64,000 bases of DNA from Clostridiales bacterium (GTDB lineage Bacteria > Bacillota > Clostridia > Lachnospirales > Lachnospiraceae), in assembly GCA_012735495.1 (NCBI GenBank), contig JAAYHD010000055.1, positions 1 through 64,000 on the forward strand, written 5' to 3'. Both the position numbers and the translations under genes were made by a program. The notes under the pieces were generated by a model. The model was not told where the DNA came from. It worked only from the letters and a program-made list of their open reading frames with translations, and ran no database searches. Every line of letters begins with the position of its first letter. The stretch's first letter is position 1. Shown in pieces: positions 1-10,131 of the stretch.

Positions 1-95
1 GAAATCACCAATATGATTATCGAAAACCTGTATAAATACAGAACCGCTCTCACTGCAGGCTTGATTATTTCTTTTTTTGAATCTCTTGAATGCAT
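1..95 (-). CDS. N-terminus of a small membrane protein, truncated by the window edge
   Basis: Minus-strand ATG at 95 preceded by GGAGGAG; reads MHSRDSKKEIIKPAVRAVLYLYRFSIIILVIS without a stop to the window edge; hydrophobic segment. Not in the ORF track. Confidence 0.45.
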   Translation of the reverse strand, partial: MHSRDSKKEIIKPAVRAVLYLYRFSIIILVI

Positions 96-393
96 AGTAC
101 TCCTCCTGTCAATAAACATGCTCCATGTCTATCAGAAAACCCTTTCATTAATTTAATTTTATACTTCCATGTACCTTTTTGCAATAGTACAAAGTCTTAT
201 CACGCGCAAAATATTGAAAAGCCATAAGCAAAATCATTTTCTACATTAGTTTACTATAAAAACTAAAGCAAAAACACATTACCAATTTCACTTTTTTCAC
301 ATTAAAATTTATACATTGTGTTAAAAGCAAATGGTTTTTGCACCAAATAACGGTAATCCATGATTTAAAGGTGAAAACTTGAGTTAATTAAAT

Positions 394-431
394 AAAAAAG
401 AACCGGAAATTATCATTTCCGGTTCTTTTTT
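394..431. terminator. Bidirectional intrinsic terminator
   Basis: AAAAAAGAACCGGAAAT-tatc-ATTTCCGGTTCTTTTTT, 17-bp perfect stem with A/T tracts, just past the 455-1138 gene stop. Confidence 0.85.
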
Positions 432-454
432 ATCTTATTATGTATTATGTACAA

Positions 455-1138
455 CTATCTCTTTTTTCTCTTAAATACTAATGCACCGGTTGCCAATGCG
501 CCTAATCCGTAAACAAGAGCCATGCTCGTTACACCGGTCTTGGGAGTGGTGGCTTCGGGTGCGTCAGCAGCCTCACCGGAATTGCCTTCAGCATCAAATA
601 ATGTAAAGGTTACGAAAATGGTTTCCATATCGACGAAATCGTCCTTGCTTACAATTACAGGAGATACATCCGTCAAATCTCCGTCCCATGACCTTGCGTC
701 CGCAGGTACGGAAGCCCATTCGTTGTATATGTTCATACGGATGTTGCCTTCTTCGTCGTTGGTGTAGCCCTTTGTGAAGCTGATTTCCTTGCCGTTGATT
801 TCTATCTTGTCAATTCTGATCGTGTATCCTGGCAAGGTTGTTGCACCGCTTTTAATCTGAGGTGCGATAAATGCCATGTTGGCTGCTTTGCCTTCGGCAG
901 TACCTGTGAAATCAAGTCCTACAGTATACTGGCCGGGTCCGGTAACTGTTGCATTGGTTGCTACGATGCCGGTATCAACATCATCACCCCAATACTGTAA
1001 TGCCCATGCCTGATCCGCAAATGACAGGTAAGCGGTGTTATCAGGCGGAGCTGCCAGTGCAGCAGCAGGTATAAGCGTTAATACAAATGCTGCTACAAAA
1101 AGCAATGATACGATTGCTTTAAACCCCTTCTTCATCAC
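455..1138 (-). CDS. Secreted surface protein with LPXTG-like (TPKTG) sorting signal
   Basis: Signal peptide ending AALAA; C-terminus TPKTG + hydrophobic stretch + KRKKR. Confidence 0.7.
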   Translation of the reverse strand: MMKKGFKAIVSLLFVAAFVLTLIPAAALAAPPDNTAYLSFADQAWALQYWGDDVDTGIVATNATVTGPGQYTVGLDFTGTAEGKAANMAFIAPQIKSGATTLPGYTIRIDKIEINGKEISFTKGYTNDEEGNIRMNIYNEWASVPADARSWDGDLTDVSPVIVSKDDFVDMETIFVTFTLFDAEGNSGEAADAPEATTPKTGVTSMALVYGLGALATGALVFKRKKR

Positions 1139-1267
1139 ATGTCCTCCTTATTTTTTATAAAATATGGTATGTATATTTTAACATATACTTATAATTTTTA
1201 CAATAACAAATATTTGTTTATTAATCTTACAAGATTTGTTTTTAATTGGAATTCTGTCAAATGCCAG

Positions 1268-3466
1268 TTATTCTATAACAAACTTGTCTATTGCATGCTT
1301 AAGCTCAAGGGCCTGATCCTTGAGATTGTTAGACTGCTTCTCCAGGGTCTCTACAGAGGTTACCTGTCTTCCAACCGTCGATGCAACATCTTCCGATGAT
1401 GCAACGGTCTCCTCAGAAACTGCAGCTATGTTTCTGATAAGGTCCAGGATGCCGTCCTTCGTAACCATAATATCCTGCATGTTCTGCATGATATTATTAA
1501 TCTTGTCCATAAGGTTAATCATATGGCTTTCAATATCCGCAAACATCCTGACCGTATTATTGAGCGAAGCCGCCTGGGTCTTAAGCATATCGTTGGCTGT
1601 GTCAGCCAGGGTCGAAGTCTTTTTGGTCATATTCTGTATGGATACAATCATGTGTTCAATACTCTTTACCGAGTTCATGGACTGCTCGGCTAGCTTTCTT
1701 ATCTCTGCGGCAATGACCGCAAATCCTCTTCCCGCATCTCCCGATCTTACAGCCTCAATAGATGCATTGAGTGACAGGAGCTCGGTTGTGGATGCAATGT
1801 CGTTTATAGTCTCGACAACCGTACCGATATTCTTTGAATGCTCCTGCAACTGCTTGATATCTGCAATGATATTCTGTGTTATTTCGGCCGTTGATGTAAC
1901 CTGCTTTATGAGCTCGTTGACCGTATCTTTGCCGTTCTTTACCGTAACCTGGGTATTGTCCGCAAGTTCGTCAACAACCCTGGTATCCTCATATGCCTCA
2001 TTAATTTGCTCGGCAAAATTGGACATCTGCGCGTAGCTCTTTTCTATGTCCTGCCTCTGGTCATTTATCCCCTGCTCCATGAGCTTTGTTATATCATATA
2101 TACCGTTGACCGCATCCAGAATTTCCGATGAAGCCACGGATACGTTCACCGCTGCGTTTGTAACCCGGTTGGAGAAGTTAGCCATGTCGGAAACCAGTCT
2201 CTGCATGCTCTCCATCATCTTGTCCAGGTCATTTGCCAGGTTGCCGAACTCATCCTTCCTGGTTGTATTCATTCTTACAGTCAGGTTGCCGTTGGAAATC
2301 TGGCGGAATGCCTCCGCGAACCTGGCTATAATAATCCTGATATCATTGGTAAGGTACAATCCAATAAGAACCGCAATGATACATGCTATGACCACAATGA
2401 CGAATATGGCGGTTTTAATAAAGCCCAGGTTTTCGTATATGGCGCTTTCCGGAATAATCGAATAAACCATGGTGCCGGTGCTGCCCACCTTTGCATATAC
2501 AAACAGGCTTCTGGCACCCCTGTAATTTATGTAGTCATAACCGGACTGTGCCTCTCCCTGAACCGCTTTCTTATAGAAGCTCTGGTTGGTTATGTCCGGC
2601 AGTTTTTCCTTATCCTTCTGGCTTATCCCCTTGCCGGTCACTGCGGTTACCCTTCCGTCAACAGTAACAAACGCTATAATTTCATCGTCGTTGGAAATTG
2701 AGCTCTTTAACGCTTTCTCGACTTCAGCCTTGTCAAGGTCCAGGATAATAAATCCCTCGCCCTTTGAAAATCCTCTTATATATGAAGCGGCATAATAATC
2801 GGATCTGACAAAGGTGTCGGAATCGACACGCAGCATGTCATCCAGGGCCAGATGATAGCCCATCCATGCCGCTTTTCTTCCGCCGGTCGATTTGGCTGTC
2901 TCATTCCATTTGGTGACATCTTCCGATGTGCTGAATATCTGGTATGCATCGGATTTGGGCTCATCAAGTGTGGTGTATATTGGCATGCCGTTCTTGCCTA
3001 AAACATAGATATTGTAAATTCCGTCCGTTGACTGCTGAATATTTGCCATTGTATTCTTGACATTTGTATTGTAGGTTTTCAGCTCTGCATCATTCAGCCT
3101 GCCGTACTGCGTGTAGTAGTAAAGCAAATCGTTGTTGCCGGCAATCTGTGAAGACTTGGCTTCTATATCCTTTAGCATAAGGTTGAAGTATAATGAGCTG
3201 TTCACCATATTGCCGTGCGTGGTCTCTTCATAATTGCTTATCAGCGCCGACTTGGCCCTGTTATATGCCGTTATGCCTACAATAACAATCAAAATAACAG
3301 GAACCATGAAGCCCACTATCAACTTCGTCCTGAAGCTAAGGTTGCTGCCGATGCCTCCCAGCTTAATCTTTCTGTTCTTTTGGTTGTTCTGATCCTCCTG
3401 TCCCTTGTTTTTAAAGAACTTCACTTTTAAATTATTGAAGTTGATGCTCTTAAAAATATTCTTCAT
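1268..3466 (-). CDS. Methyl-accepting chemotaxis protein (extracellular sensor, HAMP, MCP signal domain)
   Basis: Two TM segments, HAMP-like region and conserved hairpin IEAVRSGDAGRGFAVIAAEIRKLAEQS. Start set at 3466 (GGAGGTACCATATG); the ORF track extends to 3490. Confidence 0.92.
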   Translation of the reverse strand: MKNIFKSINFNNLKVKFFKNKGQEDQNNQKNRKIKLGGIGSNLSFRTKLIVGFMVPVILIVIVGITAYNRAKSALISNYEETTHGNMVNSSLYFNLMLKDIEAKSSQIAGNNDLLYYYTQYGRLNDAELKTYNTNVKNTMANIQQSTDGIYNIYVLGKNGMPIYTTLDEPKSDAYQIFSTSEDVTKWNETAKSTGGRKAAWMGYHLALDDMLRVDSDTFVRSDYYAASYIRGFSKGEGFIILDLDKAEVEKALKSSISNDDEIIAFVTVDGRVTAVTGKGISQKDKEKLPDITNQSFYKKAVQGEAQSGYDYINYRGARSLFVYAKVGSTGTMVYSIIPESAIYENLGFIKTAIFVIVVIACIIAVLIGLYLTNDIRIIIARFAEAFRQISNGNLTVRMNTTRKDEFGNLANDLDKMMESMQRLVSDMANFSNRVTNAAVNVSVASSEILDAVNGIYDITKLMEQGINDQRQDIEKSYAQMSNFAEQINEAYEDTRVVDELADNTQVTVKNGKDTVNELIKQVTSTAEITQNIIADIKQLQEHSKNIGTVVETINDIASTTELLSLNASIEAVRSGDAGRGFAVIAAEIRKLAEQSMNSVKSIEHMIVSIQNMTKKTSTLADTANDMLKTQAASLNNTVRMFADIESHMINLMDKINNIMQNMQDIMVTKDGILDLIRNIAAVSEETVASSEDVASTVGRQVTSVETLEKQSNNLKDQALELKHAIDKFVIE

Positions 3467-3597
3467 ATGGTACCTCCGACAATATTGCACGTAAATCTAA
3501 ATTAACAATAGCAAATAATACCTATGATGGAAACATTGTTTATTTAATTAATTATACATTAATATTTAGTGTTACTTCGACATTTGATAACAGTATT

Positions 3598-5154
3598 TTA
3601 CATATTGAGCTTATGTTTGTCTACAAATTCCTTCGGACTCAGACCCACATGCTTTTTAAACTTGGTGTAAAAGTAATCTGTGTTACTGTATCCAACCATA
3701 TCCGATATCTGGTAAACCTTCAGGTCCGATTCCAAAAGCAGCTTTTTTGCGTTCTTAATCCTTATGCTGTTCAGGACATTGTTAAAGCTGTCTCCCGTTA
3801 CCTTTTTGAACACTTTTCCGAGATAAGCGCTGTTATAACTGAAAAGCTTCGCAATATCTTCAAGCTTAATGTCCTGGACATAGTTCCTTTCCATATATGC
3901 CAGAACACGCTTTACAATATTTTCCGTCGTGGTTATTCCAATCTTCTCCGTCATTTCGACAGCATACCGGTTAACGTTTTCAATAAGGCTGTCCAGGCTG
4001 TCCGATTTTTTTACCGCTTCGGTCACTGCGTCAAAATCCTTGTAATCGGCAAGCTTGTCGGGGTATTTTTTTTCAAGCATGCCGTGCAGCAACACAATAT
4101 TGTGTATTACCTGCACCTTGATGTCGGTTTCCTTGACAACCTTGGATCTGTACATCTCCTTTAAGTTTTGAAGTCTCTCATATATCCCCTCCCTGTCCCC
4201 TATTTCAATCAATTCACACAAATGCTCGGCAAATTTCGATTCACCGTCGCTGTATCCGGTCTTCAGGTCGTCTATACAGACGACATCCATGTCTTTATAC
4301 AGGAAACTGTTGTCCAGCAGGAGCTTGGCACATTCATACGAGAAATTGATATCCTCCCATCTTGTCACGTCCTGGCCTACGGTTATGAAATAGCCTTCTT
4401 TCTTTTCCTGCCTGATCCTCTGGTTGTAATGCAGCAAATGCTCTCTTACCTCCAGGTAGCTGCAGCCCTTGCAGATTAAAACAAGGGTGTTGTCCACAAA
4501 AATCGGATCAATTTTTGCGGATCTTTTCTGGATATTCTCCACCTGCTCCATATCAATGTTCGGTTCCTGTTCCACATCCTTGTTTTTCGGACTAATTATC
4601 GCAACACAGAAACGGCTGTACTTAAAATCCATCCCATACAGCTTGATTTCCCTGCGAAGGCTTTCCTTGTCCTCGGAAGGCCTGAGGAGCCTGCGGAGAA
4701 CCACCTGCCTTGCCTTTATTTCGCTTGAAGTATAGTAATCGTCCAGGTTTCTTTTTGCCTCAAGCTCGGCAAGAACCTCTTTCACATTATCACGAAGCTC
4801 GTTTTCATCAATGGGCTTTAAAAGGTAAGCCCTTACCCCAAGGGAAATTGCCGACTTTGCGAATTCAAAATCGGAATAACCGGTAAGAATGATAAATTTT
4901 CCTTCAAAATTGTGCTTCCTGGCTTCCCTGATCAGCTCGATTCCCGTCATTCCCGGCATTTTTATATCCACCAGGACCAAATCCGGTGAATGCTCAAGGA
5001 TTTTTTTCAAGCCGTCTTTTCCGTCCACACCTTCCGCACATACTGTAAAATTATATTCCGACCATGGTATTAACTGCTTTATGCCTTCTCTGACAACCGG
5101 TTCATCGTCAATAATCATCAGCTGATACATAGGCATCTTACCTCTCAAGATCAA
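3598..5154 (-). CDS. YesN-like response regulator with AraC-type C-terminal HTH
   Basis: Receiver motifs (IDDE, LVDIKMPGMTG, K) and AraC HTH (VGYSNTDYFYTKFKKHVGLSPKEF). Confidence 0.93.
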   Translation of the reverse strand: MILRGKMPMYQLMIIDDEPVVREGIKQLIPWSEYNFTVCAEGVDGKDGLKKILEHSPDLVLVDIKMPGMTGIELIREARKHNFEGKFIILTGYSDFEFAKSAISLGVRAYLLKPIDENELRDNVKEVLAELEAKRNLDDYYTSSEIKARQVVLRRLLRPSEDKESLRREIKLYGMDFKYSRFCVAIISPKNKDVEQEPNIDMEQVENIQKRSAKIDPIFVDNTLVLICKGCSYLEVREHLLHYNQRIRQEKKEGYFITVGQDVTRWEDINFSYECAKLLLDNSFLYKDMDVVCIDDLKTGYSDGESKFAEHLCELIEIGDREGIYERLQNLKEMYRSKVVKETDIKVQVIHNIVLLHGMLEKKYPDKLADYKDFDAVTEAVKKSDSLDSLIENVNRYAVEMTEKIGITTTENIVKRVLAYMERNYVQDIKLEDIAKLFSYNSAYLGKVFKKVTGDSFNNVLNSIRIKNAKKLLLESDLKVYQISDMVGYSNTDYFYTKFKKHVGLSPKEFVDKHKLNM

Positions 5155-5160
5155 GTATCG

Positions 5161-6270
5161 CTACGGCTGCCTTGCAATGTCCTTCGGCAGTTCAATTCGT
5201 ACCGCTGTTCCCTTGCCGACGGCACTTTCTATGTGCAGACCGTATTCATCGCCGTACAGAAGCTTAATCCGCTGGTTTACATTGCTGAGCCCGATATGGT
5301 TGCTGTCAGTCCTGTCATACTCACCGAAGCTCTTTATTATCTCGTTCAGCTTGTCCTGCGTCATGCCCTTTCCGTTGTCGATGACATGTATAACCAGCCG
5401 GTTCTTAAGCTCCACAATAACATCTATTTTCCCTGTGCCCTCCTTGGACTCCAGACCGTGCACAAACGCATTCTCTACTATGGGCTGGATTATCAGGGGC
5501 ATTACTTTTAAAGAGTCGATATCGCATCTGATATCTATATTATAGCTCATCCGCTCACCAAAGCGGTACTGCTGTATCTTCAAATAATAATCGACCAACT
5601 CCAGCTCCGATTTTAATGTAACCAGCTTGTCCCCCACCTGGATATTCCTGCGCATGATTTTGGCAAGCATCTTGACAAGTTCTTCTATCTCGGTCTGATT
5701 GCTGGCCCTGGCTTTCATCCGGATCGTTTCAAGGGTGTTGTACAGGAAATGGGGGTTTATCTGGCTTGCCAGCATCTTGAACTCCACATCCTTCTGGCGG
5801 CTGTACAGCTTCTCCTTTTGGACCTGTTCCTCATATACCTTGGATATAAGATGCTGAATATTGCTTATCATTGTATTCAGGTCCCTGTACAGCTCCGCCA
5901 TTTCATCATAGCCTTCGATGGCTTCAAGGTCCTTGTATTCGCCCAAAACCGCCTTCTTCATCTGGTTTTGAAAAGCGCTGACTCTTTTGCCGAACCTGTT
6001 GGAAAACACAGCTATAATTATGCATGACGCAATAAGGCTGATACCCACTGAAATAAATCCCACCAAATTATAGCTTATAAAAGTCCTTGCGTCTATTATA
6101 TTCAGCCCCTGGTCTTTGCAAAGCCTCTTTATTGATGTTATAAAATATAAAACAGATGTGGTCAAGGGTATCAGCAGTGAAATAATGCTTATCAGAACTA
6201 TCCGGTGCTTAAGCTTTATATTGTTAAACGCTTTGTTGATCCTTTTAATTATATTAAAAAATAAACTCAT
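5161..6270 (-). CDS. YesM-like sensor histidine kinase (His_kinase/HATPase_c)
   Basis: LASQINPHFLYNTLETIR; N and G boxes (PIVENAFVHG, DNGKGM); two TM segments. Confidence 0.92.
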   Translation of the reverse strand: MSLFFNIIKRINKAFNNIKLKHRIVLISIISLLIPLTTSVLYFITSIKRLCKDQGLNIIDARTFISYNLVGFISVGISLIASCIIIAVFSNRFGKRVSAFQNQMKKAVLGEYKDLEAIEGYDEMAELYRDLNTMISNIQHLISKVYEEQVQKEKLYSRQKDVEFKMLASQINPHFLYNTLETIRMKARASNQTEIEELVKMLAKIMRRNIQVGDKLVTLKSELELVDYYLKIQQYRFGERMSYNIDIRCDIDSLKVMPLIIQPIVENAFVHGLESKEGTGKIDVIVELKNRLVIHVIDNGKGMTQDKLNEIIKSFGEYDRTDSNHIGLSNVNQRIKLLYGDEYGLHIESAVGKGTAVRIELPKDIARQP

Positions 6271-6340
6271 AAACAGAACCCGCTTTCATAAAATATTCCG
6301 GTTCTATTATGAGTTTATCATATTTCTTGTAAATGAGCCA

Positions 6341-8695
6341 CTATTTTTCAATTGTAACGAAATACATACGGTCTTTTACCATATGGAACATTATTTTACC
6401 GTCCATAAACCGGCAATTCACAGGATTTCCCCAGCTGTCGCGGACAATGCAGCTGCTATTGCCGCTCTTTATTACGCAATCCCTGTCCTTGACCGATGTT
6501 ATGCCTGCCTTTACAAGCTTGCCGTCCCTCCATTCCATATCCACGGTGAATCCTCCTCTTGCCCTGATTCCCGTAATCTTTCCGCTTTTCCATACCGTAG
6601 GAAGGGCGGGCAGGAAATGAAGCTCTTCATGATAGCTCTGAAGAAGCATCTCCAATATGGCGGCTGTGCCTCCGAAATTGCCGTCTATCTGGAACACTCT
6701 TGATCCTATCAGATCAAGCAGGCTGATAGTTGCATAATCACATATCAAAGCGTTTATATGTTCCCATGCCTTGTCTCCTTCCCCGAACCTGGCGTACAGG
6801 CACGCGGTCCATGCCCGGCTCCAGCCCGTATGGCCTCCTCCGGCCGCAAGCCTAAGCTCCAGGGATTTTTTGGCGGCTTCGAACAACTCCGGTGTCCTTT
6901 CCGGACATATTTGGTCACCGGGATATACTCCGAACAAGTGGGATACATGACGGTGCTGGGGCTCCGCTTCCTCAAATTCCTTGTTCCATTCCAGGAGCTG
7001 GCCCTTGCTGCCAATCTTCATGGGCGGCAGGTGTTCGAGTATCTCCTCCCATTTTTCAATCTTGTCCCCGTCAACCTTCAAAATTTTCGCCGCGGCAGCG
7101 GCATGGCTTAAAACATCCATGACAAGCTGTACATCCATGGTTGAAGACACGCATATGGTAACAGGCATGTCCCCGCCGCCGACAAACCGGTTTTCGGGTG
7201 ACTGGGACGGCATAACCTGGTATATTCCATCGGAATCCTTTACAAGGAAGTCCTCATAAAAAGCAGCAACCTCCTTGATAAAGGGATACGCCCTTTCCTT
7301 AAGAAATTCTTCATCCTGACCATACTCATAATGCCACCACATGTGCTGGGCAAGCCACGCGGCCGCTCCCACCCATACAGACCAGCCGTAGCTTTCAGGG
7401 GTTGCGCAGCCCCATATGTCCGTTGACAGCGGAAACCATATTCCCCTGCATCCGAACAGCTTCTTTGCGGCATCCCTGCCGTGGGGAACCATTTTTTCCA
7501 TATATGTAAACAATGCATTGGCATAATCCTGCAGGTGCCCGCTTTCCGCAGGCCAGTAATTCATTTGAAGGTTTATGTCCAGGTGATAATCGCAGTCCCA
7601 GGCCGGCATCAAATCCTGGTTCCATTTGCCCTGCAGGTTCGCTGGAAGCTCGCCGTTGGCCGAGGACGCGCAAAGAAGGTACCTTCCGAAATTAAAGTAC
7701 AGCAATGGAAGGGTTACATCATAGCTGCCCTTTTTATATGCCTTGATGCGCTCATCGGTCGGAATATCCGGAACATCCGCATCTATCGTCAAATGCAGCC
7801 TTCCGTAATTCTTTTCATGCTCCGCGACATTTTCCGTAAAAAGCCGGTCCCATGATTTTGCAGGAATCGGATGCCTTCTGCATTCTTCCAGCGGAAGCTC
7901 TCCCTTGGCATCGGTTCCTATATTTATAAACGCGAGAATCTCCTTGGCCCCTTCGACTCTCAGCATGTTGCTTCCCGCTTTGGAAATCTTTCCGCCCCTT
8001 ATCTTAAGATCCGCCTTTACACAGAATTTCATGCCCCCATGAAATGCGCCGTGCATAATAATAGTCGCATTTCCCAGATCGTACGATATATCGCATCGGG
8101 GATCCTCTTCCCTGACAAGGCGGAAATTGCCGCTTACGGGCTCTTCCCCGGCATATATGCGGACAATTATGCAATCCTCTATAAGATGGGCGATAACAGT
8201 TCTTGATATGTGTTTTCCGTCGGCATCATATGTAATATTGACCGCAGCCTTCTCCAAATCCAATTCCCTGCGGTAATTGCTTGCATCTCCATGGTCAAGG
8301 GAAAACCTGAAATCGCCGGCAGGCTGGTATGAATCCTCCCTTGTCGGCCTGCCGCTTATACCGCCGTTTCCGCCCCAGGCTTCATTTGCCAGCAGGGTGG
8401 CCTGCTCATACTTTTCCTCCGCAAGGAGCTTTCGTACCTCCGGCAGGTAACGGCTTCTGTCCTCATTCTTCCTGTCCTTGTTGCATCCGACATTAAGCCA
8501 TTCGTGATTTAAGGCTATCCTTTCCTCCTCTATGCCTCCAAGAACCATCCCGGCCAGCCTTCCGGTACCGATTGGAAGTCCGTCCGCCCACTCGGCGGCA
8601 GGGGATGTGTACCACATTTTATGGTTCAAAACCATTCCTCCATTCCGTTGTTTCTGCCAGCTTTTCTGCCAGATAACGCTTTTCTGCCATTTCAT
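6341..8695 (-). CDS. Glycoside hydrolase family 95 (alpha-L-fucosidase-type)
   Basis: Characteristic segments WYTSPAAEWADGLPIGTGRLAGMV, LQGKWNQDLMPAWDCDYHLDINLQMNYWPAE, GHTGWSRAW, QIDGNFGGTAAILEML. True start probably near 8628-8635 after GGAGG. Confidence 0.9.
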   Translation of the reverse strand: MKWQKSVIWQKSWQKQRNGGMVLNHKMWYTSPAAEWADGLPIGTGRLAGMVLGGIEEERIALNHEWLNVGCNKDRKNEDRSRYLPEVRKLLAEEKYEQATLLANEAWGGNGGISGRPTREDSYQPAGDFRFSLDHGDASNYRRELDLEKAAVNITYDADGKHISRTVIAHLIEDCIIVRIYAGEEPVSGNFRLVREEDPRCDISYDLGNATIIMHGAFHGGMKFCVKADLKIRGGKISKAGSNMLRVEGAKEILAFINIGTDAKGELPLEECRRHPIPAKSWDRLFTENVAEHEKNYGRLHLTIDADVPDIPTDERIKAYKKGSYDVTLPLLYFNFGRYLLCASSANGELPANLQGKWNQDLMPAWDCDYHLDINLQMNYWPAESGHLQDYANALFTYMEKMVPHGRDAAKKLFGCRGIWFPLSTDIWGCATPESYGWSVWVGAAAWLAQHMWWHYEYGQDEEFLKERAYPFIKEVAAFYEDFLVKDSDGIYQVMPSQSPENRFVGGGDMPVTICVSSTMDVQLVMDVLSHAAAAAKILKVDGDKIEKWEEILEHLPPMKIGSKGQLLEWNKEFEEAEPQHRHVSHLFGVYPGDQICPERTPELFEAAKKSLELRLAAGGGHTGWSRAWTACLYARFGEGDKAWEHINALICDYATISLLDLIGSRVFQIDGNFGGTAAILEMLLQSYHEELHFLPALPTVWKSGKITGIRARGGFTVDMEWRDGKLVKAGITSVKDRDCVIKSGNSSCIVRDSWGNPVNCRFMDGKIMFHMVKDRMYFVTIEK

Positions 8696-8895
8696 ATATT
8701 ATAGCTAAATGATTTTTTAAATATAATCCCAGTTTTTAAATATATAATACAGGACTAATTAGCATTCTTTTCAGAAACAAAATATTATACATTGCCGGTA
8801 AAGCATATTACATTGTAGAAAATTTTATATGTGTTATACTTCTTATTAAAAGAATTAGTAAGAATGTTTACCGTTTTACAACATGGGAGGTAATT

Positions 8896-9993
8896 ATGTA
8901 TTATAAACAATATGGAAATACCGGTATGAAAGTAAGTGCCGTCGGCATGGGAACCATGCGGTATAATGATGACGACATAACCGCCGGACACCTTGAGAAA
9001 TGTGCCGATGTAGTTTTATATGCCCATGAAAAAGGGATTAACTTCTTTGACAGCGCGCCTTTCTACTGCCAGGACAAAAGCGAGATTATCACCGGAATGG
9101 CATTGTCGCAGCTGAAAAGGGACAGCTTCTACATATCCTCGAAGGTCAACCTGGGCGTCCTTAACAATGATTCATCCGCCGATGCCTTCAGGCGCAGGCT
9201 GGAGACATCGCTTAAGCGGCTTAAGGTTGATTACCTGGATTTTTACTACCTATGGTGCATGCTTGACCTGGAATCCTTCAGGAAGCAGTATGATCTTCTC
9301 TACAAGCATTTTGAGCAGGCCAAGGCTGACGGGTTAATCCGGCATATAACAATATCATCACACATGCAGGGAAACGAATTGGAAAAGGTCGTGGAAACCG
9401 GGCTGTTTGACGGCATGCTTATCGGGTATAATGCGCTTAACTACCGTTTCCGCCAGGCCGGAATAGCCGCTGCAGCGGCAAGAGGCATGGGCATAGCCGT
9501 TATGAATCCCCTGGGAGGCGGCTTGATTCCGCAGAATCCCGAAACATTTTCATATCTTGCCGAAGGTACCAATCTTACCGTGGCCCAGGCCGCGGTCAGG
9601 TTTGTGGCGTCCCATAAGGAGATTTCCGTAGCCCTGGTGGGCATATCATCAAAAGAGCAGGTGGATGACGCGGTGAAGGCCGTTGAAAACCTTGTGGAGC
9701 GTCCCGCCGCAGAAATTTATGAGGAATATGAGAAAAAGGGCATTGCCCTCAACAACCTGTGCACAGGATGCGCTTACTGCGATCACTGCCCTGTGGGCAT
9801 CGAGATACCGAAATATATGGACGCATACAACGCCAAGCTTCTTGGTCATGATATGGCGGGCCGCATCAAATACCACTGGCATGTGCCTATATCAAAAGCC
9901 GGTGAATGCATCCGCTGCGGCCAGTGCGAATCCCTCTGCACCCAGCACCTGCCCATCATGGACCGGCTCGAGGAAATATCCAGGCTTTCGTAA
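8896..9993 (+). CDS. Aldo/keto reductase with C-terminal ferredoxin-like Cys clusters
   Basis: AKR fold motifs plus CTGCAYCDHCP and CIRCGQCESLC; GGGAGG upstream of ATG. Confidence 0.92.
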   Translation: MYYKQYGNTGMKVSAVGMGTMRYNDDDITAGHLEKCADVVLYAHEKGINFFDSAPFYCQDKSEIITGMALSQLKRDSFYISSKVNLGVLNNDSSADAFRRRLETSLKRLKVDYLDFYYLWCMLDLESFRKQYDLLYKHFEQAKADGLIRHITISSHMQGNELEKVVETGLFDGMLIGYNALNYRFRQAGIAAAAARGMGIAVMNPLGGGLIPQNPETFSYLAEGTNLTVAQAAVRFVASHKEISVALVGISSKEQVDDAVKAVENLVERPAAEIYEEYEKKGIALNNLCTGCAYCDHCPVGIEIPKYMDAYNAKLLGHDMAGRIKYHWHVPISKAGECIRCGQCESLCTQHLPIMDRLEEISRLS

Positions 9994-10010
9994 TGATGCC
10001 AGGCTTTTAT

Positions 10011-10047
10011 AATTGTGCCAGGCACCGTAAAGGTGCCTGGCACAATT
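10011..10047. terminator. Perfect 16-bp GTGCC-type hairpin
   Basis: AATTGTGCCAGGCACC-gtaaa-GGTGCCTGGCACAATT followed by TTT; just after the AKR stop. Confidence 0.7.
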
Positions 10048-10054
10048 TTTAAAA

Positions 10055-10116
10055 CTCCCATCTGAGCTTCACTTATGGGGGTGGGGGAGGGAATATACGC
10101 TCAGACGGGAGATTTT
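10055..10116. terminator. Second convergent-gene hairpin with G-rich loop
   Basis: CTCCCATCTGAGC / GCTCAGACGGGAG (12 of 13 pairs) flanking a loop with GGGGGTGGGGGAGGG; T tract on the + side. Confidence 0.55.
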
Positions 10117-10131
10117 TAATTATTTAAAAGG

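Noticed and set aside
8635-8690. Possible leader peptide MAEKRYLAEKLAETTEWRNGFEP overlapping the GH95 start
   Set aside because: No convincing SD; the repeated tttctgcca words can explain the apparent peptide periodicity.
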